This document shows, piece after piece, positions 1 through 5,906 of a stretch of 6,708 nucleotides of DNA. Position 1 is the first letter of the stretch, and each line of letters begins with the position of its first letter. Both the position numbers and the translations under genes were made by a program. The notes beneath the pieces are model-generated. The model saw only the letters and a list, made by a program, of their open reading frames with translations. It searched no databases and was not told the origin of the DNA. The stretch comes from Acetobacteraceae bacterium (lineage in GTDB: Bacteria; Pseudomonadota; Alphaproteobacteria; Acetobacterales; Acetobacteraceae): positions 1 through 6,708 of the forward strand of contig DAHWNE010000324.1 of the NCBI GenBank assembly GCA_027340195.1. Reading direction: 5' to 3'.

Positions 1-133
1 CGTGCCACAGCATGTCGAACAGCGCTTGGCGCACCCGTTCGGCGGTGGGGCGGGTCGCCAAGCCGGGCGGGGCGGACAGTCGCCGCCCCCGCCAGGCGCC
101 GGCGATGATGCGTGGCCCGGTGGGCCGGCTCAG
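1..133 (-). CDS. rsmD: RsmD, 16S rRNA (guanine(966)-N(2))-methyltransferase, N-terminal part, probable CTG start
   Basis: RsmD methylates N2 of G966 of 16S rRNA in the assembling 30S subunit, using S-adenosylmethionine. Only the first 44 codons are present; the gene runs off the left edge, so the SAM-binding and catalytic motifs are outside. The visible N-terminus has the family signature: RIIAGAWRGRRL at residues 8-19, then TRPTAERVRQALFDML at about 27-42, matching the usual R-I-I-(A/G)-G-x-(W/Y)-(R/K)-G-(R/K) and RPT-x-x-x-(V/K)-R-x-x-(L/M)-F pattern. No ATG, GTG or TTG lies in frame near this N-terminus. I chose the CTG at 133-131 because GGAGGA (140-145) precedes it by six bases and because it overlaps the upstream symporter stop as CTGA, like the ATGA junctions elsewhere in the window. 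An in-frame TTG at 253-251 would add about 40 Gly-rich residues unlike RsmD. The identification is firm; the start is inferred. Confidence 0.85.
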   Translation of the reverse strand, partial: MSRPTGPRIIAGAWRGRRLSAPPGLATRPTAERVRQALFDMLWH

Positions 134-1662
134 GCGTAATCCTCCGCCACCGTGGTATCCCGCGCCTTGTCCGGTGCCACCGCGTTGAACACCACCGACA
201 GCACCACCGCCACCACCAGATTCACCACCAGCGAGGACAGCGCGATGTAGCAAGGGATCACCACCCCCAGCACATGGATCGGATAGATCGGGGTGAAGCC
301 GACCGAGGCTGCCATCGCGGTGCCGGTCCCGAACCCCACCGCCCAGCCGATCAGCAGCGCCCAGCCGTTGAGGAACCGCGTGTAGAGCGACAGCAGCACC
401 GAGGGCAGGGTCTGGATGATCCACACCCCGCCCAACAGCTGCAGGAACAGCGCGAATTTCAGCGGCAGGGCGAAGATGAACACCAGCGCCCCCGCCTTCA
501 CCAGCAGCGAGACGATTTTCGCCACCCCGCTCTCCTGCGCGTCGGTGCATTCCGGGTTGATGAAGGCGCGGTAGATGTTGCGGGTGAAGATATTGGCGGT
601 CGCAATCGACATGATCGCCGCCGGCACCAGCGCGCCGATGGCGATGGCCGCGAAGCCCACCCCCACGAACCAGGACGGAAAGCTGTGCAGGAACAGCGCC
701 GGCACCGCGAAATTATTGGCGTAGAGCTTGAACCCGCCGGCGAACTCCGGAAGCTTAGACACCCCCGCCGCCACCGCCATGAACCCCAGCAGCGACAGCA
801 AGCCCAGCATCAGCGAATAGGCCGGCAGGATGGCCGCGTTGCGCCGGATCACCCGCGCCCCGGACGACCCCAGGATGCCGGTGATGGAATGCGGATACAG
901 GAACAGCGCCAGCGCCGAGCCGAGCGCCAGCGTCCCATAGGCCCCGAACGCACCCCACGACCCGGCCGGCGGGTGCGGCAGCAGCAGCTTGGCCGGCGGG
1001 ATCGCGGCGAAAATCTTGCCGAACCCGCCGAGCTGTGCCGGGATCACCACCAGCGCCACGATCACCGTGATATAGATCAGCAGGTCCTTGACCACCGCGA
1101 TCATCGCCGGCGCGCGCAGCCCGGAGGTATAGGTAAACGCCGCCAGGATGACGAACGCGATGATCAGCGGCAGATCACCCACCAGCCCCGCGCCCTGGAT
1201 GCCCATGGCGCCGATCACCACCTGGATACCGACCAGCTGCAAGGCGATATAGGGCATGGTGGCCAGGATGCCGGTCAGCCCCACCGCCAGCGCGAGCCAC
1301 TTGTTGCCGAACCGTCCGTTGACGAAATCCGCCGCCGTCACATAGCCCTTGCGGTGGCACACCGCCCACAGCCGCGGGAACACCAAATACAGGATCGGAT
1401 ACACCATGATGGTGTAGGGCACGGCGAAGAATCCGATCGCCCCGGCACCGAACATCAGCGCCGGCACGGCGACGAAAGTATAGGCGGTATAGAGATCGCC
1501 GCCCAGCAGGAACCAGGTCACCCAGGTGCCGAAGCGACGCCCGCCCAGCCCCCACTCGTGCAGCTGCGACAGATCCCCGCGCCGCCAGCGGCCGGCGGCG
1601 AAGCCCAGCACGGTGATGCCGGCGAACAGCAGCACGAAAACGATCAACGCGGTGGTGTTCAT
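130..1662 (-). CDS. Sodium:solute symporter family protein, monocarboxylate-permease-like
   Basis: A 510-residue inner-membrane transporter of the sodium:solute symporter (SSS) family, near the usual length. The first helix (about 4-24) is followed by HEWGLGGRRFG (35-45) and WFLLGGDLYTAYTF (50-63), which I associate with the MctP-like monocarboxylate branch. YTSGLRAPAMIAVVKD (178-193) is the SSS loop/helix signature, and about 340-365 (PAAIMSIATANIFTRNIYR) is the conserved segment that in characterised members contributes to the second sodium site. Hydrophobic stretches continue to about 493, consistent with 12-13 helices; the tail is short and polar. The ATG at 1662 overlaps the stop of the DUF3311 gene as ATGA, indicating translational coupling, and the pair is a known arrangement for this transporter type. 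Substrate is probably a small organic acid such as lactate, pyruvate or acetate, but this is family inference. An acid-sugar substrate, given the enolase-superfamily gene nearby, is a weaker alternative. Confidence 0.92.
   Translation of the reverse strand: MNTTALIVFVLLFAGITVLGFAAGRWRRGDLSQLHEWGLGGRRFGTWVTWFLLGGDLYTAYTFVAVPALMFGAGAIGFFAVPYTIMVYPILYLVFPRLWAVCHRKGYVTAADFVNGRFGNKWLALAVGLTGILATMPYIALQLVGIQVVIGAMGIQGAGLVGDLPLIIAFVILAAFTYTSGLRAPAMIAVVKDLLIYITVIVALVVIPAQLGGFGKIFAAIPPAKLLLPHPPAGSWGAFGAYGTLALGSALALFLYPHSITGILGSSGARVIRRNAAILPAYSLMLGLLSLLGFMAVAAGVSKLPEFAGGFKLYANNFAVPALFLHSFPSWFVGVGFAAIAIGALVPAAIMSIATANIFTRNIYRAFINPECTDAQESGVAKIVSLLVKAGALVFIFALPLKFALFLQLLGGVWIIQTLPSVLLSLYTRFLNGWALLIGWAVGFGTGTAMAASVGFTPIYPIHVLGVVIPCYIALSSLVVNLVVAVVLSVVFNAVAPDKARDTTVAEDYA
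140..145 (-). promoter_or_regulatory. Ribosome binding site for rsmD (GGAGGA)
   Basis: On the minus strand this reads GGAGGA, a strong Shine-Dalgarno match, inside the last codons of the symporter gene. The spacing to the CTG at 133-131 is six bases, within the normal range. It is the main evidence that initiation occurs at that CTG rather than at the distant in-frame TTG. Confidence 0.6.
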
Positions 1663-1862
1663 CGGTCCGCCCCCCGGTCCGGATGTTCCATCTTATAAAC
1701 CAGTCCGATCACTCCGACGCTGAGCACCACCCAGACCAGCTGCCACCAGTAATAGAACGGGAACCCGAGCCACTCGGGCTTGATCCGGTCGAAGAACGGA
1801 ACCCACAGCACGGCGATGAACGGAATGATCAGCAGCACGCGCGCAATGTGCCAGCGATGCAT
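1659..1862 (-). CDS. DUF3311 small membrane protein, transporter accessory subunit
   Basis: A 67-residue protein with two predicted membrane helices, about residues 6-24 (IARVLLIIPFIAVLWVPFF) and 40-57 (WQLVWVVLSVGVIGLVYK). They are joined by a loop containing PEWLGFPFYYWWQ, the pattern I recognise from DUF3311 proteins. These occur directly upstream of sodium:solute symporters and are thought to be small partner subunits; the molecular role is not established. Its TGA overlaps the symporter ATG by four bases (ATGA), so the two are very likely co-translated. The ATG at 1862 has AAAGGA seven bases upstream (1870-1875). Together with the symporter it makes a compact two-gene transport unit, separated from the upstream ferritin-like gene by 48 bases, the longest gap in the window, so a separate promoter or processed transcript is possible. 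Confidence 0.88.
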   Translation of the reverse strand: MHRWHIARVLLIIPFIAVLWVPFFDRIKPEWLGFPFYYWWQLVWVVLSVGVIGLVYKMEHPDRGADR

Positions 1863-1869
1863 GAGGATG

Positions 1870-1875
1870 TCCTTT
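1870..1875 (-). promoter_or_regulatory. Ribosome binding site of the DUF3311 gene (AAAGGA)
   Basis: On the minus strand AAAGGA lies seven bases before the ATG at 1862. It supports that start and shows that the DUF3311 gene can be initiated independently of the ferritin-like gene, whose stop lies 48 bases upstream. Confidence 0.5.
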
Positions 1876-1885
1876 TCCTGGCGTT

Positions 1886-1903
1886 CCGGCCCCCCACGGC
1901 CGG
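1886..1903. other. Short GC hairpin in the gap between the ferritin-like gene and the DUF3311 gene
   Basis: CCGGCC (1886-1891) and GGCCGG (1898-1903) form a perfect six-base stem around a six-base loop, extendable by one G-U pair. It sits seven bases after the ferritin-like stop codon in the direction of transcription. No T-run follows on the minus strand, so it is not a classic intrinsic terminator. It could partly attenuate read-through or protect an mRNA 3' end. In such GC-rich DNA a six-base inverted repeat can also arise by chance. Confidence 0.3.
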
Positions 1904-1910
1904 GAGTCTC

Positions 1911-2762
1911 CTAGCCCCGCGCCGCCGCCGGGTAAAGACTTGGTAACGATTGCCGCCGCATCAGCCGCGCCCGCCGCCAGCGGAGCCCCCGCCAGGCCAG
2001 CCGGGCCGCCAGCGCCGACAACCGCCCGCGCGGGGGCAGCCCCACCGCCTTGAAGATCATGCCCACGCCGCGCTCGACATGGCGGAATCGATAGCAGCGC
2101 ATCGCGCCGGCCAAATAGGCGGCGGCGCAACGCCTGCGGTCGAACCGCGCCGCGCCAGCCTCGTTGGCGCAGTGCCAGGCGAACGCGAGCTCGTCATCCT
2201 CGCTCTCGCCGATCCGCCCCGCGGCAATCCGCAGCCGGCGGGGCAGGCCGATCCGCTCCCGCCCCAGGTAGCGACGCAGATGGTCATAGAACAGCTTGTA
2301 GTGGCGGAACTCGTCGGCGGCGATCTGCGCGCAGATGCGCCTGAGCAGCGGCTCGTCCGCGCTCTCGGCCAGCGCCGTGTAGTAGGAGGAGGTTCCGGTC
2401 TCCACCATGCAGCGCGCGATCAGCTCGCCGGCCCGGGAGCCGCGGATCGAGCTGGTGGCATCCAGGGCGATCCGGTACCCTTCCCGGTAGCGGGCGAACG
2501 CGGCATCGAAATCCCAGCCCGGATCGGCGAGCGTCGCCCAGCGGCCCAGCGCCTCGCCATGCTGTATCTCCTCCTCCGCCCACAGGGCGGCGGCGGCGCG
2601 AAAATCGGGATCGTCGGCGAACACCCGGTCCAGATAGATGCCGTAATCGCCGCCGTTGCGCTCCACCATCGCCGCGGCCTTGACCAGCGGGACCAGCACC
2701 GGATCGACCCGGGCGGGGTCGAAACTGTCCCACGGCAGGTGTTCCAGCCGCCAGTGCTTCAT
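1911..2762 (-). CDS. Ferritin-like di-iron protein, acyl-ACP-desaturase-like ligand pattern
   Basis: A 283-residue protein from the ATG at 2762; a TTG two codons upstream is also open, but MKHW is the more likely start. The helical sequence carries a full set of candidate di-iron ligands: E34, E65-x-x-H68 (in WAEEEIQH), E121 (in MVETGTSS) and E151-x-x-H154 (in ADEFRH). Two E-x-x-H pairs plus two single glutamates on a four-helix bundle is the pattern of ferritin-like di-iron oxygenases, including soluble acyl-ACP desaturases. The length is somewhat short for a desaturase, so the activity could be desaturation, another oxidation, or iron/peroxide handling. The C-terminal 35 residues are rich in Arg and end with PAAARG, possibly for binding a membrane or acidic partner. 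It starts 22 bases after the enolase-superfamily stop and is probably co-transcribed. The fold is well supported; the substrate is unknown. Confidence 0.8.
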   Translation of the reverse strand: MKHWRLEHLPWDSFDPARVDPVLVPLVKAAAMVERNGGDYGIYLDRVFADDPDFRAAAALWAEEEIQHGEALGRWATLADPGWDFDAAFARYREGYRIALDATSSIRGSRAGELIARCMVETGTSSYYTALAESADEPLLRRICAQIAADEFRHYKLFYDHLRRYLGRERIGLPRRLRIAAGRIGESEDDELAFAWHCANEAGAARFDRRRCAAAYLAGAMRCYRFRHVERGVGMIFKAVGLPPRGRLSALAARLAWRGLRWRRARLMRRQSLPSLYPAAARG

Positions 2763-2784
2763 CGGCAACCCCGGCGCGCGCCGC

Positions 2785-3894
2785 TCACCGCAGCACCGTC
2801 TCCGTTCGGGCGGCGATCAGATCGAAATCGATCGCCGCATCGAGGCCAGGCCCCATCGGCGCGTGCAGCAGCCCCGCGGCATCGATCTCGAGCTCGCGCG
2901 CGAGACCGTATTTATGCGCCCCGTGCGGCAGCAGCACCTCGAACATGGTGGTGTTCCGGAGCGCCATGCAGAGATGCAGGTTGGCGAGGTTGTTGAGCGA
3001 ATTGCCGGAGTGGTGGATTTCGTAATTGACCCCGAACGCCTCGGCCAGATGCGCGGTCTTGAGCATGGGCGTGAGCCCGCCCTTGTTGGGCACGTCCCCG
3101 CGCAGATAGTCGGTTGCGCGCTCGGTCAGCCAGATCGGGTAGCTGTCGAGGCCGCCAGCCGGGTATTCGGTGGCCAGGATCGGAATATCCAGCTTCTGGC
3201 GCAGCTTGACGTAGTTATAGATATCCTCGTCGGCCAGCGGGTCCTCGTACCAGTAGTAGCCCATCTCCTCGATGGCGCGGCCGACCCGCAGCGCGTCCGG
3301 ATAGGTGTAGGACCAGGTGGAATCCAGCATCAGCCGGTAGTCGTCGCCCACCGCCCGGCGCACCGCCGCGCAGACCTTGATATCGGTCGCCGGATCGCGC
3401 GGCGGGTGGATCTTGTAGGCCTGCCAGCCTTGCGCCTGGAACGCCTGCGCCTGATCGACATAGGCGGCGATGTCGGGCAGCACTTGCGAACTGGCGTAGG
3501 CCGGGATGGAGGTCCGATAGGTTCCCATCAGCGCATGGACCGGCAGACCGGCGAGCTTGCCGGCGAGGTCCCACAGCGCCACGTCCACCGCGCCGATGGT
3601 GCGGTAGCTGACATTGCGCGACTGCATCCGCATCGCCTGATGCAGCCGCTCGCGCTCCCGCGGATCGGCCCCCATCAGCATGGGCTTCAGCGACCGGATC
3701 AGCTGCGCCCCGTCCATCGCGGCGGGGTTGGTGGCGGTGCCCAGGAACGCATGGCCCTCCACCCCCTGATCGGTGCGCAGCCGCAACAACCCCAGGTTGC
3801 TGTCCGCCCCGGCGGTTGCCGAGGCGGCCGTGTAGCGGGTCGCGGGAATCCCCGGCCACGTGAAGATCGTGAGGCTGACCTCGTCGATCTTCAT
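2785..3894 (-). CDS. Enolase-superfamily enzyme, mandelate racemase/muconate lactonizing type
   Basis: A 369-residue cytoplasmic enzyme of normal length for the family: an N-terminal capping domain (about 1-120) and a TIM barrel (about 125-345). Candidate metal ligands are D191 (MLDSTW), E217 (WYEDPL) and E243 (ATEYPAGG), at the ends of barrel strands 3-5. D267 (RGDVPNKGG) and H294 or H295 (EIHHSG) fit the His-Asp dyad of the mandelate racemase subgroup, and E319 (FEVLLPHG) the eighth-strand Glu. Strand 2 has K161-I-H163 instead of the common K-x-K. The family abstracts a proton alpha to a carboxylate, usually in acid-sugar dehydration, racemisation or cycloisomerisation; the substrate cannot be named here. 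I chose the ATG at 3894 because MKIDEVSL is a typical N-terminus; the upstream in-frame TTG at 3927 lies inside the CDGSH gene. The gap to that gene is five bases, and no strong ribosome binding site is seen, so coupling is likely. Confidence 0.9.
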   Translation of the reverse strand: MKIDEVSLTIFTWPGIPATRYTAASATAGADSNLGLLRLRTDQGVEGHAFLGTATNPAAMDGAQLIRSLKPMLMGADPRERERLHQAMRMQSRNVSYRTIGAVDVALWDLAGKLAGLPVHALMGTYRTSIPAYASSQVLPDIAAYVDQAQAFQAQGWQAYKIHPPRDPATDIKVCAAVRRAVGDDYRLMLDSTWSYTYPDALRVGRAIEEMGYYWYEDPLADEDIYNYVKLRQKLDIPILATEYPAGGLDSYPIWLTERATDYLRGDVPNKGGLTPMLKTAHLAEAFGVNYEIHHSGNSLNNLANLHLCMALRNTTMFEVLLPHGAHKYGLARELEIDAAGLLHAPMGPGLDAAIDFDLIAARTETVLR

Positions 3895-3899
3895 GGGCG

Positions 3900-4145
3900 T
3901 CACAGCGTCCGGTGGGTGCCGTCGCAACGCGGCGCCTTGGCGCTGCGCTTGCAGCCGCAGAAGCTGACGGTGCCGGCGGCGTCCGGCTTGAACTCGATCG
4001 GGGAGAAGCCGGTGCCCTTGTGGGAGCCATCGCAGAAGGGCTGCTTGGCGGATTTACCGCAGGCACACCACCAATAGGATTTGCCGGCCTCCACTTCCAG
4101 CCGGTACGGTTCCTTCTGGGCGATGACGGGCAGGGTCTCGGACAT
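3900..4145 (-). CDS. Tandem CDGSH iron-sulfur protein
   Basis: An 81-residue protein with two CDGSH-type [2Fe-2S] sites in tandem. Site one: C27-x-C29, S32, P36, C38-D39-G40-S41-H42. Site two: C63-x-C65, S68, P72, C74-D75-G76-T77-H78. Both have the complete three-Cys, one-His ligand set. There is no signal peptide or membrane anchor, unlike mitoNEET, so a soluble cytoplasmic protein resembling CISD3/Miner2 is expected. Such clusters are redox-active and labile, and proposed roles are electron or cluster transfer; none is proven for this protein. The ATG at 4145 is preceded by GAGGGAG at 4153-4159, seven bases away. A longer reading frame extends to 4217 but overlaps hpnD and looks like noncoding sequence. 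The gene lies 28 bases after hpnD and five bases before the enolase-superfamily gene, so it is probably in the same operon. Confidence 0.93.
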   Translation of the reverse strand: MSETLPVIAQKEPYRLEVEAGKSYWWCACGKSAKQPFCDGSHKGTGFSPIEFKPDAAGTVSFCGCKRSAKAPRCDGTHRTL

Positions 4146-4152
4146 CGGGCGA

Positions 4153-4159
4153 CTCCCTC
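4153..4159 (-). promoter_or_regulatory. Ribosome binding site of the CDGSH gene (GAGGGAG)
   Basis: On the minus strand GAGGGAG precedes the ATG at 4145 by seven bases. It decides the start in favour of the 81-residue form over the longer open frame that reaches into hpnD. Confidence 0.6.
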
Positions 4160-4173
4160 GGCGCTTTACCCGA

Positions 4174-5064
4174 TTACAGTAGCGCCGCCGGACCGGGTTC
4201 GGCAAACCGCCCCGCACACCCCCGCGCCAGCAGGAACCGCCCGGCGAGAAGCAGCTTGCGCCATTTCGGCACCACCACCGGAACCTCGACCCGCCCCAAC
4301 CCGCGCCGGCGGAGCGCGCGCAGGATCTCGCGGTATCCGGCCGCCATCAGCCGCGCCGGGGCCATCGCCCGCCGGTCGCACTGGCGCATGGCGGCGAAGG
4401 CGGCGGCGAAATACCCCTCGGCCATGCGCGCCACCGGCTCGCAGGCCGCCGCCAGCCCCGGCGCGCGCAGGGCCGCCGCCGGGTCGGCGGGCACTCCGGC
4501 GGCATCGAGGAACTCGCGCGGCAGGTAGAGCCGCCCGCGCGCGGCATCCTCGGCCACGTCGCGCAGGATATTGGTCAGTTGCAGCGCCCGGCCCAGCGCG
4601 TGGGCAACCGCGTCCGCCGCCGGCGAGGCATCGCCGAACGCGCGCACCGACAGCCGCCCCACCGCCGCGGCGACCCGGTCGCAATAGAGGTCCAGCGTGG
4701 CGAGATCGGGCGCCACGATCGCCGCCTCGGCATCCATCGCCATCCCGTCGATCACCGCCAGGAAATCCGCCTCGCGCAGCCCGAAGCGCGCGGTGGCCGC
4801 GGCCAGCACCCGGGTCACCGCGTCATCGCCCTCGCCGCGCCCGAGCCTGGCCACCCGCGCCCGCCACGCCTCCAGCGCCGGCAGGCGCTCGGCCAGCGGT
4901 CCGGGGTCGTCGGCGATGTCATCGACCGCACGGCAGAAGGCATAGATCGCATACATCGCCGCCCGCCGCTCCGGCGGCAGGATGCGCATTCCGCGATAGA
5001 ACGAGGTCCCGGCGGCGCGCACGATCGCCTCCACCGCCGCGACGTCATCGGGCGAGGCGTTCAT
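4174..5064 (-). CDS. hpnD: HpnD, presqualene diphosphate synthase
   Basis: A 296-residue enzyme of the squalene/phytoene synthase family, of normal length. It joins two farnesyl diphosphates into presqualene diphosphate, the first committed step to squalene in the HpnCDE route. SFYRGMRILPPERR (21-34) is the typical N-terminal segment. The first aspartate-rich motif is AVDDIADDP (46-54; D48, D49, D52), and the second is D169-x-x-x-D173 in TNILRDVAEDAARGRLYLP; both are complete. YCDRVAAAVGRLS (127-139) and PARLM (236-240) are further family blocks. The ATG at 5064 overlaps the hpnC stop as ATGA; no strong ribosome binding site is visible, so translation probably depends on coupling to hpnC. A longer open frame to 5538 runs through hpnC in another frame and is not the real start. 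The next gene is CDGSH, not hpnE. Confidence 0.95.
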   Translation of the reverse strand: MNASPDDVAAVEAIVRAAGTSFYRGMRILPPERRAAMYAIYAFCRAVDDIADDPGPLAERLPALEAWRARVARLGRGEGDDAVTRVLAAATARFGLREADFLAVIDGMAMDAEAAIVAPDLATLDLYCDRVAAAVGRLSVRAFGDASPAADAVAHALGRALQLTNILRDVAEDAARGRLYLPREFLDAAGVPADPAAALRAPGLAAACEPVARMAEGYFAAAFAAMRQCDRRAMAPARLMAAGYREILRALRRRGLGRVEVPVVVPKWRKLLLAGRFLLARGCAGRFAEPGPAALL

Positions 5065-5906
5065 CGATGGATGCGGATATAGCGCAGGGTGAACACCGCG
5101 GCGATCAGCACGTCGGTCGGCCGCAGCTTCACCCGCCGGCGCAGCGGATCGCCGCGCTTGAGCCGCCGGCAGAGCCGCTTGGCCAGTCCGACGATCATGC
5201 CGGTCTCCAGCTTGAGCCGCCAGGACCGCGTGCGCAGCGGCAGCGCGTCGGCATGACGGTTGAGCGAGACGCACATCGCCAACAGCGCATCCAGCACCGC
5301 CCGCAGCTGCGGCGAGGTGCGACCGGCACGCAGATCCTCCACCCGCGCGCCATAGCTTTCCATCAGCGACTGCGGCAGGTAGCAGCGGTCCAGCGCCGCC
5401 AGATCGCGCGCGCAAGCCTGCAAGTGGTTCAATACCTGTAACGACACGCAGAGCGCGTCCGACGCCCCCCAGGTGTTGCGGCCCTCCCCGTGCAGGTCCA
5501 GCACGTGCCGCCCGACCGGCATGGCGGAGTAGCGGCAATAGTCGTGCAGCTCCTCCCAGCTCGCATAGCGGCGCTTGCTGGCGTCGCGGCGGAACGCGAT
5601 CAGCAGGTCGCGGGCGTGCCGGTCGGTGACGCCGGTCTCGGCGAGGCTCGCGCGCAAGGCGGCCGCCGAAGGCGCCAGCGCCGGATCGGCCTGCCCGAGC
5701 AGCACCGCCTCCATCGTGTCCAGCCGGGCGATCTTCTCCGCTTCCGGCAGGATGGGGCTGTCGGCGATGTCATCGGCGTTGCGGGCGAATGCGTAGAACG
5801 CATGGATATGCCGGCGCAGCCGCGGGCGGATCAGGACCGAGCCGACCGGAAAATTCTCGTCGCCGCGGTTCTTGCCCGACCAGGTCTCCACCGAGGTCGC
5901 GCTCAT
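5061..5906 (-). CDS. hpnC: HpnC, hydroxysqualene synthase-type protein
   Basis: A 281-residue member of the squalene/phytoene synthase family, of normal length. HpnC turns presqualene diphosphate into hydroxysqualene. ENFPVGSVLIRPRLRRHI (17-34) and YAFARNADDIADSP (38-51) are typical HpnC blocks; the first aspartate-rich motif D45-D46-x-x-D49 is intact. YCRYSAMPVGRHVLDL (123-138) and LQVLNHLQ (156-163) also fit. The second aspartate-rich motif reads A164-C-A-R-D168 where HpnD in this window has D169-V-A-E-D173 and where I expect D-C-x-x-D in HpnC. The codon is GCT, one base from an Asp codon. Catalysis may therefore be weakened or altered. The frame is otherwise undamaged. The ATG at 5906 overlaps the hpnB stop (ATGA), with a G-rich stretch upstream, and its own TGA overlaps the hpnD ATG, so the three genes are tightly coupled. 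The longer open frame to 6089 overlaps hpnB and is rejected. Confidence 0.93.
   Translation of the reverse strand: MSATSVETWSGKNRGDENFPVGSVLIRPRLRRHIHAFYAFARNADDIADSPILPEAEKIARLDTMEAVLLGQADPALAPSAAALRASLAETGVTDRHARDLLIAFRRDASKRRYASWEELHDYCRYSAMPVGRHVLDLHGEGRNTWGASDALCVSLQVLNHLQACARDLAALDRCYLPQSLMESYGARVEDLRAGRTSPQLRAVLDALLAMCVSLNRHADALPLRTRSWRLKLETGMIVGLAKRLCRRLKRGDPLRRRVKLRPTDVLIAAVFTLRYIRIHR

Noticed and set aside
131..253. In-frame TTG at 253-251 as the start of rsmD
   Set aside because: It would add about 40 Gly-rich residues read from inside the symporter gene, unlike RsmD N-termini, and it lacks the well-spaced GGAGGA that precedes the CTG.
112..1698. Long plus-strand open frame of 528 codons opposite the symporter gene
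   Set aside because: Its product is dominated by Arg, His, Gln and Pro with no recognisable domain. It is the antisense shadow of a GC-rich gene whose minus-strand product is a clear membrane transporter.
1886..1903. Intrinsic terminator after the ferritin-like gene
   Set aside because: The hairpin stem is only six base pairs and no T-run follows on the transcribed strand, so I list it only as a hairpin of uncertain role.
4146..4217. Longer form of the CDGSH protein starting at 4217
   Set aside because: The extra 24 residues are Arg-rich, overlap the end of hpnD, and are unnecessary given the ATG at 4145 with its own ribosome binding site.
1950..5441. Several plus-strand open frames of 348, 473 and 509 codons
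   Set aside because: They are low-complexity Arg/Pro/Ala-rich translations opposite well-identified genes, and they overlap one another. GC-rich codon bias removes stop codons on the opposite strand.
5065..5538. Longer form of HpnD starting at 5538
   Set aside because: The extension is hpnC read in another frame. The ATG at 5064 gives the normal family length and an ATGA overlap.
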